64,000 bases of DNA from Gorillibacterium massiliense (GCF_000455485.1 NZ_CBQR020000061.1:1-64000); one strand, 5' to 3'. Positions 44,961 to 53,669 are shown, counted from the first letter of the stretch. Translations and numbers: made by a program. The notes: generated from the letters alone by a model not told the origin.

Positions 44961-45962
44961 GTGGGTAAAGGAAAGAGAAGATCCATACTGGTACTGGTTA
45001 GCTTGATGGTCATGGCGCTGTGGCTGGCGGCATGTGGAGATAAAAAAGAGAGCGGCGAGTCCGCAAGCCCCGCAACCGAAACCGTAAGCCCAGCAGCAAC
45101 GACAACACCGGCGGCTGAGACGGCAACGGAGAAGAAAATGACAGACGGCATGGGTCATGAGGTAGTCGTTCCTGCCAATCCGAAAAATATTATCGCTTCT
45201 TATTTGGAAGATTACTTGGTAGCTCTTGGCGTGAAGCCTGCTGCTCAATGGTCCGTCGCCAACGGCATTCAAGATTATTTGCAGGATACGTTGAAAGGCA
45301 TCCCGACCATTGCCTACGATCTGCCTTATGAGGCGGTGGCCAGCTTTTCGCCCGATCTCCTGATCATCGGCTCCAACAGCTCGGTGGACGGTGGCAAGTA
45401 TGACGAATATGCCAAGATCGCGCCGACCTTCGTGCTTGGAGATGAAGTAAACAACGATTGGCGCAAGGCTCTGCTGAAAATCGGCGAAGTACTGAACAAG
45501 AGCGGGGAAGCGCAGAAAGTGCTGGACGATTACGAGCAAAAAGTCGCCGATGCAAAAACGAAGCTGCAAGCGGCAGCACCTGATCAATCCGTCGCCGCCA
45601 TCTGGCTCGTGCAGAAGCAATTCTATGTCGTCAGCGATAAAATGTCCAGCGGTGCCGTCCTCTACAACGATCTCGGCATGAAGGTTCCTAATGTCGTGAA
45701 AGAAATTTCGGCAAGCGGAAAGGGCAACTGGAACGCCATCTCCCTGGAAAAATTGGCCGATCTTGACGCCGACAACATCATTTTGGTCAACAGCGATAAA
45801 GCAACCGGCTCCGAAGCGCTGAACGACCCGCTTTGGAAATCCGTTCCGGCTGTCAAGAATGGCAAAGTATTTGAATATCCGGCTTCATCCAGCTGGCTGT
45901 ATTACGGACCGATCGCAAGCTCGCAAATGGTCGACAACGTCCTGGAAAGCATTGCGAAATAA
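44961..45962 (+). CDS. Iron-siderophore ABC transporter binding lipoprotein
   Basis: A 333-residue FepB/FhuD-like protein. The signal peptide ends in LAAC (Cys about 25), then an Ala/Thr/Pro linker, then the binding fold: TDGMGHEVVVPANPKNIIASYLEDYLVALGVKPAAQ and FSPDLLIIGSNS. It captures an iron-siderophore outside the cell. GTG at 44961 has ATAGGAGG upstream. The Fur box in front and the two permeases behind fix its role; the siderophore type is unknown. Confidence 0.93.
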   Translation: MGKGKRRSILVLVSLMVMALWLAACGDKKESGESASPATETVSPAATTTPAAETATEKKMTDGMGHEVVVPANPKNIIASYLEDYLVALGVKPAAQWSVANGIQDYLQDTLKGIPTIAYDLPYEAVASFSPDLLIIGSNSSVDGGKYDEYAKIAPTFVLGDEVNNDWRKALLKIGEVLNKSGEAQKVLDDYEQKVADAKTKLQAAAPDQSVAAIWLVQKQFYVVSDKMSSGAVLYNDLGMKVPNVVKEISASGKGNWNAISLEKLADLDADNIILVNSDKATGSEALNDPLWKSVPAVKNGKVFEYPASSSWLYYGPIASSQMVDNVLESIAK

Positions 45963-45980
45963 GCTGCGGGATAAGATAAA

Positions 45981-46004
45981 GGGGGACTTCACGTCCCTCT
46001 TTTC
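45981..46004 (+). terminator. Intercistronic terminator-like hairpin
   Basis: AGGGGGAC and GTCCCTCT around TTCAC with four T residues lie between the binding-protein gene and its permeases. A partial stop here would favour binding-protein synthesis. Confidence 0.65.
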
Positions 46005-46051
46005 GCTTTTGCATCATTTCTATTTTTTATTACATAACTGGAGAAATCGTT

Positions 46052-47113
46052 GTGACGAAAAAAACGGATCAACTAACACCCGAGCGAGATCGAATGGAAG
46101 AGGGCGGGGGACTCTACGCACGGCCCCCTATCGCCATTCTTGTTATGGCAGGCGGACTTATCGCGCTGCTCTTCGGCATCGTGCTGTCCGTAACCTTCGG
46201 GGCGAAGGATATTCATTTCTTGACCGTATGGGATGCCGTCTTCCACTATGATTCGAGTTTGAAAGAGCATCAGATCATTCATGAGCTGCGTCTGCCGCGG
46301 GTGTTGGGCTGCATGTTGGTCGGGAGCAGCCTCGCTGTGGCCGGCGCGATCATGCAGGGGATGACACGCAATCCGCTGGCGGATTCCGGCTTGCTCGGAT
46401 TGAACTCCGGGGCGGGTTTCGCCCTGGCCATCATCTTCGCCTTTTTTCCGGGAATGGACTATAAATATCTCATTCTGTACTCTTTCCTCGGCGCGGCGCT
46501 CAGCACGGCTTTTGTCTACGGGGTCAGCGCCAGCGTAAAAGGCGGCTTGTCGCCGATGCGGCTTGTTCTTGCGGGCGTTACGCTTTCCACGTTGCTAACG
46601 GCACTTAGCGAAGGCATCGCCCTTTACTACCATATCGGCCAGGATCTGGCCTTCTGGTATGCGGGAGGCGCTGCCGGGATGCGGTGGATGCATTTGAAAA
46701 TCATGTTTCCCTGGATCGTCGTGGCGCTGATCGGCGCGTTCATTTTGTCACGCTCCATTTCGCTCTTAAGCTTGGGCGAAGAAGTGGCGAGAGGGCTTGG
46801 ACTTCGCACCGGCTTGGTGAAACTCTTGGGCGGCTTGATCGTCGTCATCTTGGCGGGAACGGCTGTATCGGTGGTGGGAGCGGTTTCCTTTGTTGGCTTG
46901 CTCGTTCCCCATTTGACGCGACGTCTTGTGGGCGTCGATTACCGCTGGATTATTCCCACTTCCGCCGTACTTGGGGCGGTTCTCGTCGTGCTCGCCGACT
47001 TGGCGGCGCGTACCGTTCATCCGCCTTTTGAAACGCCGATCGGGGCGATGATCGCCATCATCGGGGTTCCTTTTTTCCTCTATCTTGCCAACCGGGAAGG
47101 GGGCGAGTTGTAA
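46052..47113 (+). CDS. FecCD-type siderophore ABC permease
   Basis: A 353-residue permease with about nine to ten helices. ELRLPRVLGCMLVGSSLAVAGAIMQGMTRNPLADSGLLGLNSGAGFAL and VSFVGLLVPHLTRRLVG are signatures of the BtuC/FecCD family. GTG at 46052 follows TGGAGAAA; several in-frame alternatives exist. It shares one base with the next permease gene, so translation is coupled. Confidence 0.93.
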   Translation: MTKKTDQLTPERDRMEEGGGLYARPPIAILVMAGGLIALLFGIVLSVTFGAKDIHFLTVWDAVFHYDSSLKEHQIIHELRLPRVLGCMLVGSSLAVAGAIMQGMTRNPLADSGLLGLNSGAGFALAIIFAFFPGMDYKYLILYSFLGAALSTAFVYGVSASVKGGLSPMRLVLAGVTLSTLLTALSEGIALYYHIGQDLAFWYAGGAAGMRWMHLKIMFPWIVVALIGAFILSRSISLLSLGEEVARGLGLRTGLVKLLGGLIVVILAGTAVSVVGAVSFVGLLVPHLTRRLVGVDYRWIIPTSAVLGAVLVVLADLAARTVHPPFETPIGAMIAIIGVPFFLYLANREGGEL

Positions 47114-48147
47114 TGGCGAGGATTTCTCCTTTATCTCCGGCTGAACGGCACAGACGCACCCGTAACTTGATCGTGGTGAGCGTGTTTATCGTGGGTATTC
47201 TTGCGGCTTTCGTCGTCAGCATGAACACGGGAGTCATCAAATTGACGCCGGCGGATTTGCTACGCACGCTATTCGGCGGGGGGACCGATCGGCAAAGGCT
47301 GATCCTGTTCGACTTTCGTCTGCCGCGTATCGTGATCTCTCTGCTCGTCGGAGCGGGACTAGCGGTTTCCGGTGCAGTGCTGCAGGCCCTCTCCCGAAAC
47401 CCTTTAGCCGATCCTGGCGTAATCGGCATCAACTCCGGCGCCGGCTTGATGATTTTGCTGTATGTCGCTTTTTACCATACGGCTGCTGATGCTCCGGCTT
47501 ATTTGCTGCCATTCCTGGCGTGGATTGGCGGCGGCGGTGCGGCTGCCTTGGTTTTCGTCATCTCTTACCGGAAAAACAAAGGGCTGTCCTCGAACCGACT
47601 CGTTCTGAACGGCGTCGCGATCAACGCGGGTATTTCGGCGGTGACGCTGGTCGTGTCGCTTCGCATCAATCCGGAGCAGTATCAATTCGTCTCCACCTGG
47701 ATCGCCGGCAGCATCTGGGCGAAAAACTGGGACTACGTTGTTGCGCTGCTGCCTTTTATCATCATCCTGCTTCCCTTTGTCTACTACAAAGCCCAGACGT
47801 TAAACGTTCTCCATCTCGGACCGTCGATGGCATCGGGGTTGGGCGTGTTCGTGAGCCGGCAGCAGGTGCTGCTTCTGGCCGCCGCCGTCGGCTTGGCCGG
47901 TTCCTGTGTCGCCGTCAGCGGCAGCATCGGCTTCGTGGGCTTGGTCGCGCCGCATCTGGCTCGAAAGCTGGTGGGCAGCCGGTACCAGATTCTCATTCCG
48001 ACGACGGCTCTGGCTGGCTCGCTGCTTGTTCTCGTGTCGGATACGCTGGCGCGGTGGATTTTGCAGCCCGCCGAAATCCCTACCGGGATCATCGTTGCGG
48101 TCATCGGCGCGCCGTATTTTCTTTATTTGATGTTCCGCTCGAAGTAA
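47113..48147 (+). CDS. FecCD-type siderophore ABC permease
   Basis: A 344-residue partner of the upstream permease: FDFRLPRIVISLLVGAGLAVSGAVLQALSRNPLADPGVIGINSGAGL and IGFVGLVAPHLARKLVG. ATG at 47113 overlaps the upstream TAA. The heterodimer should need an ATPase (FecE/FhuC type), but none follows; the next gene is an unrelated lipoprotein. In several Firmicutes such importers borrow an ATPase encoded elsewhere, such as YusV in B. subtilis. Confidence 0.93.
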   Translation: MARISPLSPAERHRRTRNLIVVSVFIVGILAAFVVSMNTGVIKLTPADLLRTLFGGGTDRQRLILFDFRLPRIVISLLVGAGLAVSGAVLQALSRNPLADPGVIGINSGAGLMILLYVAFYHTAADAPAYLLPFLAWIGGGGAAALVFVISYRKNKGLSSNRLVLNGVAINAGISAVTLVVSLRINPEQYQFVSTWIAGSIWAKNWDYVVALLPFIIILLPFVYYKAQTLNVLHLGPSMASGLGVFVSRQQVLLLAAAVGLAGSCVAVSGSIGFVGLVAPHLARKLVGSRYQILIPTTALAGSLLVLVSDTLARWILQPAEIPTGIIVAVIGAPYFLYLMFRSK

Positions 48148-48277
48148 ATCTCAATCGAAAAATATGGAACAGCATTCAGCCTGCAAGCCGACGAATTTCA
48201 ATGAATTCGGCGTTTTTGTGGGCTTTTTCGACATGAATAGGGATGGTATGATAAGGAAAAAACTAGGGCGGTGTCCC

Positions 48278-49498
48278 GTGAAGAAACGTCCGTTCCTCTC
48301 CTTTTGTGTTTGCATAATGACGGTAATGCTGTTATCTTCCTGCAAGTTTAGCTCATCTCCCGCCGTGACTGTCACCAGCCAGAATTCCCCTGAAACCGGC
48401 ACGGATACGGCCCTTCGCACAATGGCCACGGAAACAGCAGCTCCGATCGCGGAAAAGGAAACAGATAAGGGAGCGCCAACTTCTGCATCGTTTAAAGAAA
48501 CGGCTTCTCCATCTCCAACGACGGCTCCAACTCCCGATCCGAATGGGGCAACATCTTCACCGAGCACAACCATGAAGGAGGATCGGACGAATTCTCCGGA
48601 GGCGATCTTGCAAGAAAACGGATCGGCGGAGTTCAAGCCTTTCTTGGATTTCGTAAAGGCGAAGCATCTCGATGAAGACTGGTCGAGCACATCCATCCAA
48701 TTTGCGGACCTTACTCCGGAAGCTGCCGATGAGGTGATCGTGATCAGCAAAGATTCCGAGTATATCAACTCGCTCTATATCCTAAGGGAATCGGAAGGCG
48801 GCATTGAAGAAGTAGGAGGCGAATGGTCGGCCGGAGGTTATAGCGTCTACGAGATGCAGTTGGTTCGATTAGAGGGCAGAGATTATCCGGTCATCCTGTT
48901 GCTGCTGACGAACGGCGGTCCAATGACAGGTTTTGAATTATTGGCTGTGGATAATAACGCATTGACCACTCTCGTGTACAGCGCATCCCCCACCGGTGCG
49001 GGAAACGACCAGTTGAAAGATTTCGATGGAGACGGCCTATACGATGGTTATGTCCAGAATCGTTACAGTTATGATGTGCTTTATTACGATGTGACTCGAA
49101 CGTATTTGTTGAAATATGGTGAGTTTGTCTTGGACGGAATGGTAGTGAACCTTCCGGATTACCCGGCAGATCCCAAATCGGTCGTTGAACAGTTTCTATC
49201 GTTAAAGATTTTATACGGGTACGATGATTCCCGGCCATCTCCCGATATGGAGAGCCGGCTTCTACAGCTATATGCGAAACACGGCCAATTCCAAATGGAC
49301 GATGCTTGGATAGAAGCGATTATGCAAAGCCTTTGGGAGTATGAGGATTACATGCCTTATGAGGTGACGGAGAGCGCCGGCCAGTCTACCGTATCGGTAT
49401 CGTTTAAGGGAGAGGACGGAAGCGTACATAAGCTATCTTTTCAGTTGGTTATGGATAACGGGAAATGGACGATTTCTCGAATCGATAAAATCTTGTGA
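48278..49498 (+). CDS. Lipoprotein of unknown function with Asp-rich loop
   Basis: The GTG start at 48278 gives a clean 22-residue signal ending in LLSSC, where the Cys is lipidated; a longer frame starting at 48164 is less likely. A Thr/Pro/Ser-rich linker of about 90 residues follows, then a domain with DQLKDFDGDGLYDGYVQNRY (a DxDxDG loop as in calcium-binding VCBS/FG-GAP repeats) and a C-terminal NTF2-like tail (KLSFQLVMDNGKWTISRIDKIL). I do not recognise a named family. The protein would sit on the outer face of the membrane. It resembles the lipoprotein at 59996-60886 in layout. Confidence 0.75.
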   Translation: MKKRPFLSFCVCIMTVMLLSSCKFSSSPAVTVTSQNSPETGTDTALRTMATETAAPIAEKETDKGAPTSASFKETASPSPTTAPTPDPNGATSSPSTTMKEDRTNSPEAILQENGSAEFKPFLDFVKAKHLDEDWSSTSIQFADLTPEAADEVIVISKDSEYINSLYILRESEGGIEEVGGEWSAGGYSVYEMQLVRLEGRDYPVILLLLTNGGPMTGFELLAVDNNALTTLVYSASPTGAGNDQLKDFDGDGLYDGYVQNRYSYDVLYYDVTRTYLLKYGEFVLDGMVVNLPDYPADPKSVVEQFLSLKILYGYDDSRPSPDMESRLLQLYAKHGQFQMDDAWIEAIMQSLWEYEDYMPYEVTESAGQSTVSVSFKGEDGSVHKLSFQLVMDNGKWTISRIDKIL

Positions 49499-49505
49499 TA
49501 AATCG

Positions 49506-49541
49506 AAAAGGGAGACTGTATTCAACCAGCCTCCCTTTTTT
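49506..49541 (+). terminator. Terminator after the lipoprotein gene
   Basis: AAAGGGAG and CTCCCTTT with T run, eight bases after the stop codon. Confidence 0.85.
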
Positions 49542-49547
49542 ATGCAT

Positions 49548-49751
49548 TTATGTAACTGTGCAATTCTTCTGAATAATGTCAGCTATCTCATGAAAAGTGT
49601 ACTGGTGATTTACCATGTCGACGGTAAAATTCTCAGCATCTTTTTGATTCATGACAAAATAATGATCATTGAACTGCAGAAAGGGCCGCATGAGGGCTGA
49701 TTCCAATAGATCGGGGTCCTTGATGCCGATTTGATATATAAAGCTGCCCGT
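49548..49751 (-). pseudogene. Possible remnant of a minus-strand gene
   Basis: Between a terminator and the helicase gene, the minus strand is open for 67 codons and reads like real protein: GIKDPDLLESALMRPFLQFN, then NQKDAENFTVDMVNHQYTFHEIADII, ending in TAA at 49550-49548. A stop at 49754-49752 cuts it off upstream and the first ATG is at 49691. No ribosome site precedes it. It is most simply the C-terminal end of a deleted gene. The family is not recognised with certainty. Confidence 0.4.
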
Positions 49752-49833
49752 TTATGGTTGATAGATTCCCGGTAATGTTATAATAAAAAGCTATCGCGAT
49801 TAGAGAGAATGAAAGTGGAAAGGACAACCAGAA

Positions 49834-51870
49834 ATGAATGCACTATCAGTTTTTTTCGAGCGAAAAAAACAGGAGCTAGGCATAGAGTTAAACGATGTGC
49901 AAAAACAGGCGGTGCAGCAAACGGAGGGACCGCTGCTTCTCTTGGCGTCCCCGGGTTCGGGTAAAACGACGACGATCATTATGCGCATCGGCTTTTTAAT
50001 AGAGGAAAAAGGCGTCAATCCCTCGCGGATCAAAGCAGTGACCTTCAGCAAGGCGGCAGCTGCGGATATGAAGGCGCGGTACAAGCGGTTTTTTCCCGGG
50101 CTGGAACCTGTGGATTTTTCCACGATTCACAGCTTTGCTTTTGAGGTGGTGCGGGAGCATTTTCGCAAAACCCGGACGAAGTTTCAAATCATCGAAGGAG
50201 AGATCGACCGGGAAGAGGATGAAGCCTCCGGACTGGATAATCCGCTGCCGCTACATAAGAAGCTGATTTTGCGGGAGATGTATTCATCGCTGGCTGGCGA
50301 GCGGATCACCGACGATCAACTGGAGGAGCTTACGACCTATATCAGCTATGTCAAAAACAAAAGAATCCCGCTAGACGAGCTGCATCTGGTGAAATGCGAC
50401 GTACCTCAGGCGGAGCGGATTTTTCGCGAGTATGAGGCGTTCAAGCGTTCGCAGCCGGACAAGCTGCTGATTGATTTTGACGATATGCTGACCATCGGGA
50501 ATGAGGCGCTGGAGACGGACCGGGAGCTTTTGTGGAAAATGCAGCGGCGGTTCGACTACCTTTTGACGGATGAAAGTCAGGACACTTCGGCGATCCAACA
50601 TGCCATTATCGAAAAACTGGCGCAGGAGCACCGCAATTTGTGCGTTGTCGCCGATGATGATCAGTCGATCTATAGCTGGCGTGGGGCGGACCCGTCTTAC
50701 CTGCTTGATTTCAGGCGGGTGTATCCCGAGGCCGTCACTCTTTTTATGGAGCAAAATTACCGGTCTTCCCGGCAAATCGTGCAGGCGGCGAACCAGTTCA
50801 TCAAGCGCAACAAAAACCGTTACAGCAAAAACATGTTCACCCTGAACCCGGCGGGAGATGGCGCTATTGAAATCAAGAGCTTTGGAGATTTTATAGAGCA
50901 GGCGAAACATCTGGTTCAGGAGATTTCAGGCTTGGAGCAGTTGAACGAAGTAGCCGTTCTCTACCGCAATAATGCCTCTTCCATCATCCTGATGAACGTA
51001 TTTGAGCGGGCGGGGATTCCTTTTTACATGAAAGATGCGGACAACCGGTTTTTCAAACATTGGGTGGTGGAGGATATCCTGAATTTTATGAGGTTAACCT
51101 TTTCCGACAAACGGACGGATATTTTCGAAAAAATCCACCTCAAGCTGAACGCCTACATCACCAAGCAGCAGATGGCCGCGCTGAAGGGTATCGACAATGG
51201 CGAGTCGGTTTTTGATAATTTGCTCGCGCATGTCCCTCTTCAAAGCTACCAGGTTAAGTTGGTGGAAAGCTGCAAGATGACGATACAGCAAATGAAGGGC
51301 ATGGCGCCGCTCCCAGCCATTCGGCTTATTCGCATTGAGTTGGGCTACGAGAAGGCCATCGAGAAAATGTGCGAACGCCTCGGTTTCCGCAAAGACTATT
51401 TGATCGGCATTTTGAACACGTTGGAGGAGATCGCGGATACGCTCCCGACGATGGAGGACTTTGCGAAACGGTTGACTGAACTGGATGCAGCGCTGAAATC
51501 GTCGAAGCGAAAAAAAGGCCAAAACGTCGTCACCTTCTCCACGCTGCACAGCGCAAAGGGGTTGGAGTTTGACCGGGTATATATGATCGATTTGGTGGAG
51601 GGCAATCTCCCCTCCTCCGATGACCGGCGCGGGGCGGCGGAGACAAAGGATGCGATGATGGAGGAAGCGGCGCGGTTGTTTTATGTGGGCATGACCCGAG
51701 CCAAGACCCGCCTGGAACTGCTGACCTACCGGGAAAAGGATGGGGCAAAGACGGCGGAGTCCGTTTTCGTCACGGAGGTGCGGGGGATTATGAAGGCTCT
51801 GGTAGAACCTAAGCCGATGCGGGGGGGCTCGGAAACTGCCGCTGACGCTGCCGAACCCTCGGGCGGTTAA
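49834..51870 (+). CDS. UvrD/Rep-family ATP-dependent DNA helicase (C-terminus frameshifted)
   Basis: A 678-residue superfamily 1 helicase. Motifs in order: Walker A ASPGSGKTT (about 38-46), Ia AVTFSKAAAADMKARY, II LTDESQD, III VVADDDQSIYSWRGADP, IV EQNYRSSRQI, V FSTLHSAKGLEFDRVYMIDL and VI RLFYVGMTRAKTRLELL. It should unwind DNA 3-prime to 5-prime in repair. The last 15 residues (GGSETAADAAEPSGG) arise after a run of seven G residues at 51821-51827. In the frame reached by losing one G, the protein would continue into a Tudor-like domain. GGAAAGGAC precedes ATG. Confidence 0.9.
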   Translation: MNALSVFFERKKQELGIELNDVQKQAVQQTEGPLLLLASPGSGKTTTIIMRIGFLIEEKGVNPSRIKAVTFSKAAAADMKARYKRFFPGLEPVDFSTIHSFAFEVVREHFRKTRTKFQIIEGEIDREEDEASGLDNPLPLHKKLILREMYSSLAGERITDDQLEELTTYISYVKNKRIPLDELHLVKCDVPQAERIFREYEAFKRSQPDKLLIDFDDMLTIGNEALETDRELLWKMQRRFDYLLTDESQDTSAIQHAIIEKLAQEHRNLCVVADDDQSIYSWRGADPSYLLDFRRVYPEAVTLFMEQNYRSSRQIVQAANQFIKRNKNRYSKNMFTLNPAGDGAIEIKSFGDFIEQAKHLVQEISGLEQLNEVAVLYRNNASSIILMNVFERAGIPFYMKDADNRFFKHWVVEDILNFMRLTFSDKRTDIFEKIHLKLNAYITKQQMAALKGIDNGESVFDNLLAHVPLQSYQVKLVESCKMTIQQMKGMAPLPAIRLIRIELGYEKAIEKMCERLGFRKDYLIGILNTLEEIADTLPTMEDFAKRLTELDAALKSSKRKKGQNVVTFSTLHSAKGLEFDRVYMIDLVEGNLPSSDDRRGAAETKDAMMEEAARLFYVGMTRAKTRLELLTYREKDGAKTAESVFVTEVRGIMKALVEPKPMRGGSETAADAAEPSGG

Positions 51871-51883
51871 GAGCCGGTTTGAC

Positions 51884-52036
51884 ATGAAAATCGGGCAGAG
51901 GGTCCGACACCGGGCGTTTGGCGAGGGCGAGATTTTGCAGCTTAGCCAAGAAACGATAGAGGTTCAATTTTCTGCCGGCCTTAAGAAACTGTCGGTGAAC
52001 GCCTGCTTGGACATGGGGCTGCTGGAGCCGGTTTAG
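51884..52036 (+). CDS. Detached UvrD/PcrA-type C-terminal Tudor-like domain
   Basis: A 50-codon ORF (MKIGQRVRHRAFGEGEILQL, then VQFSAGLKKLSVNACLDMGLLEPV) starting 13 bases after the helicase stop. Its motif V-x-H-x-x-F-G-E-G followed by a strand and K-K/R-L is the C-terminal Tudor-like domain that PcrA/UvrD use to bind RNA polymerase. The same frame is open back through the G7 run without a stop, reading LPLTLPNPRAVKSRFD before the ATG. This suggests one protein of about 734 residues with a one-base indel rather than a separate gene; no good ribosome site precedes the ATG. Confidence 0.65.
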   Translation: MKIGQRVRHRAFGEGEILQLSQETIEVQFSAGLKKLSVNACLDMGLLEPV

Positions 52037-52042
52037 GTTCGT

Positions 52043-52618
52043 TTAGCAAAGGCCGTATAGGCAGGGTTCGGTGTCAGCGGGTTTCGTTTCGCAGCCTCTC
52101 AACTGCCTGAACCATTCTCTAATCAGCTCGTAATCGACGTAAGATTGCGGCACGCCGAGCTGATCGGTCCAGGCATTCATATGGACGGCGACACGGCGGA
52201 AGCCGATTTTTTCATAGACATGCTGGGCGCGGATGTTCCGCAGATTGGTATCGAGGAGAATTTTGCGGTAATCCCCTTGGTCAAATAAATAAGTGATCAG
52301 CATGGATAAATACTGGGTGCCGAAGCCTTTTTCCCGCTGGCAGACGTCGCATATTTTGATGCCGATTTCGGCGGTGTTGTCGGCAACGGTCCGATAGTTC
52401 ATCTCCCCGATGGCCGTTCCTTCCAGTTCCAGAATCAGCCGCCGGTTCCAGTCCGTATCGGTTTTCAGGCTTCTGGCAACTTCCGCCGCCGTCGTGTATA
52501 TCCCGTTGGGGAACCCGGCATGAGCCATGATCTCCCCATCGTTCCACCAACAGGCTAGCGTGGCTGCATCCTTGGCCGTTGCAGGGCGTATAGCTAATGA
52601 TCCGTTTTGCAAGTACAT
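52043..52618 (-). CDS. GNAT-family N-acetyltransferase, RimJ-like
   Basis: A 191-residue acetyltransferase. LAIRPATAKDAATLACWWND opens the fold, DVCQREKGFGTQYLSMLITYLF is the acetyl-CoA loop (Q-x-x-x-G-x-G), and RAQHVYEKIGFRRV is the closing motif. ATG at 52618 follows GGAGGTGA by six bases; an 18-codon extension upstream lacks a ribosome site. It is a single gene, convergent with the helicase. The substrate is not known; relatives include aminoglycoside and ribosomal protein acetyltransferases. Confidence 0.85.
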   Translation of the reverse strand: MYLQNGSLAIRPATAKDAATLACWWNDGEIMAHAGFPNGIYTTAAEVARSLKTDTDWNRRLILELEGTAIGEMNYRTVADNTAEIGIKICDVCQREKGFGTQYLSMLITYLFDQGDYRKILLDTNLRNIRAQHVYEKIGFRRVAVHMNAWTDQLGVPQSYVDYELIREWFRQLRGCETKPADTEPCLYGLC

Positions 52619-52822
52619 TTTCGTCACCTCCGGCTTGGTCTCTTTCCGTTCGATGAATTCTTCTATTTCCATAGTACCTGTTCGAGCTGACGGGTTTAAG
52701 ATAGAAAATGGTTTTAATGAAAGTTGGCAAAAAAGTCTGTATAGAGGATATGGGGATGGCGGAGGAGAATGGTAAAGTGGAGCTATACCTAATAATCGTT
52801 GACCCGTAAAGCGAGGATGAAC

Positions 52823-53365
52823 ATGAACGAGAACCCATTCTTATACCACTATTACGATGAAACGACAGGCCCCTTCCGTAATCTGTCCGATCTGGAGCTT
52901 GAGGAAGCCGAGGGTGTCCTTCAGGATATCCGCCGGAAAAATCGGGGATTCGCCAGCAGAAGGGCCCCGAATTATTTGGAAGTAAGGCGCCGCTTGGAAG
53001 AAAAGGCGCGGGAGCAGTTCATCGCCAAAGGCGGCAAGCCTGTCCGTCGGGCTCCCCACTACATGACGATGGGGGAATGCCCTTGGCTTCTGGAATGGTA
53101 CCCGAATGGGAAGGGGCTTGCGATTCCCCTTGCCGAGTTTAAGCCGGAGACGATCAGCTTTACCTACGGAGACTTGTTCCCCACGATGAATGTCGCCGAC
53201 GGCAAACCCTATCGCGGGCAAGTCTATACGCTGGACGAGATCATTCGCGTGGTTAACCAATTCGGCCTGCCTCAAGAATGGAATGCTGCAGGGGACAAAG
53301 GACCGGAGCGGTATATCGAGGTACAAGTGTGGGATGATGCGGCGTTGGCGCAGTGGACTCTATAA
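52823..53365 (+). CDS. Conserved-looking soluble protein of unknown function
   Basis: I do not recognise a family. The 180-residue product is acidic-basic mixed and aromatic-rich, with an N-terminal coiled region (LSDLELEEAEGVLQDIRRKNRGFASRR) and a C-terminal beta-rich part (HYMTMGECPWLLEWYPNGKG, ISFTYGDLFPTMN, YRGQVYTLDEIIRVVNQFGLPQEWN). There is no signal peptide or helix. ATG at 52823 is six bases after GCGAGG; ATG at 52817 is closer. It stands alone before a terminator. Codon use is like its neighbours. Confidence 0.7.
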   Translation: MNENPFLYHYYDETTGPFRNLSDLELEEAEGVLQDIRRKNRGFASRRAPNYLEVRRRLEEKAREQFIAKGGKPVRRAPHYMTMGECPWLLEWYPNGKGLAIPLAEFKPETISFTYGDLFPTMNVADGKPYRGQVYTLDEIIRVVNQFGLPQEWNAAGDKGPERYIEVQVWDDAALAQWTL

Positions 53366-53387
53366 CTTTATAGCTGCTCTAAAGACT

Positions 53388-53413
53388 CAAAACCGTCATC
53401 TGGCGGTTTTTTT
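53388..53413 (+). terminator. Terminator after the unknown protein gene
   Basis: AAAACCG and CGGTTTT around TCATCTGG, followed by T residues. Confidence 0.75.
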
Positions 53414-53444
53414 GCATCTCAATGGAATCGGTTGGAAACTTCAG

Positions 53445-53575
53445 CTGAGCAGCTAAGCCGAAGGAAGCCAATCTTCGAGCCATGAGGGCGCATGAGAACG
53501 TGTAAGATCATAGCTACCTGAAGGGACGCTACCTAAGTCACAATTCGGCTCATAAATTTCACAGTACTTTATCAA
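53445..53575 (+). other. Probable group II intron domain I remnant
   Basis: In the 590-base gap before the opp operon, 53445-53575 is more GC-rich than its surroundings and carries words I associate with bacterial group II intron domain I: CTAAGCCGAAGGAAGC, GAACGTGTAAGATC, CTGAAGGGACGCTACC and TAAGTCACAATTCGGC, followed by TAAATTTCACAGT. No domain V or reverse transcriptase is present, so it would be a scar. The rest of the gap is AT-rich, with a hairpin at 53643-53669 and the opp promoter. Confidence 0.4.
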
Positions 53576-53642
53576 ATTAGTCATTCACGGTTTCAACGCT
53601 TCACCTAATTAACGTAGAGATAAAACAACGAATAAAAGCGCT

Positions 53643-53669
53643 AAAACCCTTATTATAAGCTGGGTTTTT
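53643..53669 (+). terminator. Terminator-like hairpin in AT-rich gap
   Basis: AAAACCC and GGGTTTT flank TTATTATAAGCT, followed by a short T run. There is no gene immediately upstream, so it may be a relic of the intron insertion. Confidence 0.45.

Noticed and set aside
53643-53669. Riboswitch before opp
   Set aside because: Only a short hairpin is present, upstream of the promoter, with no recognisable aptamer.
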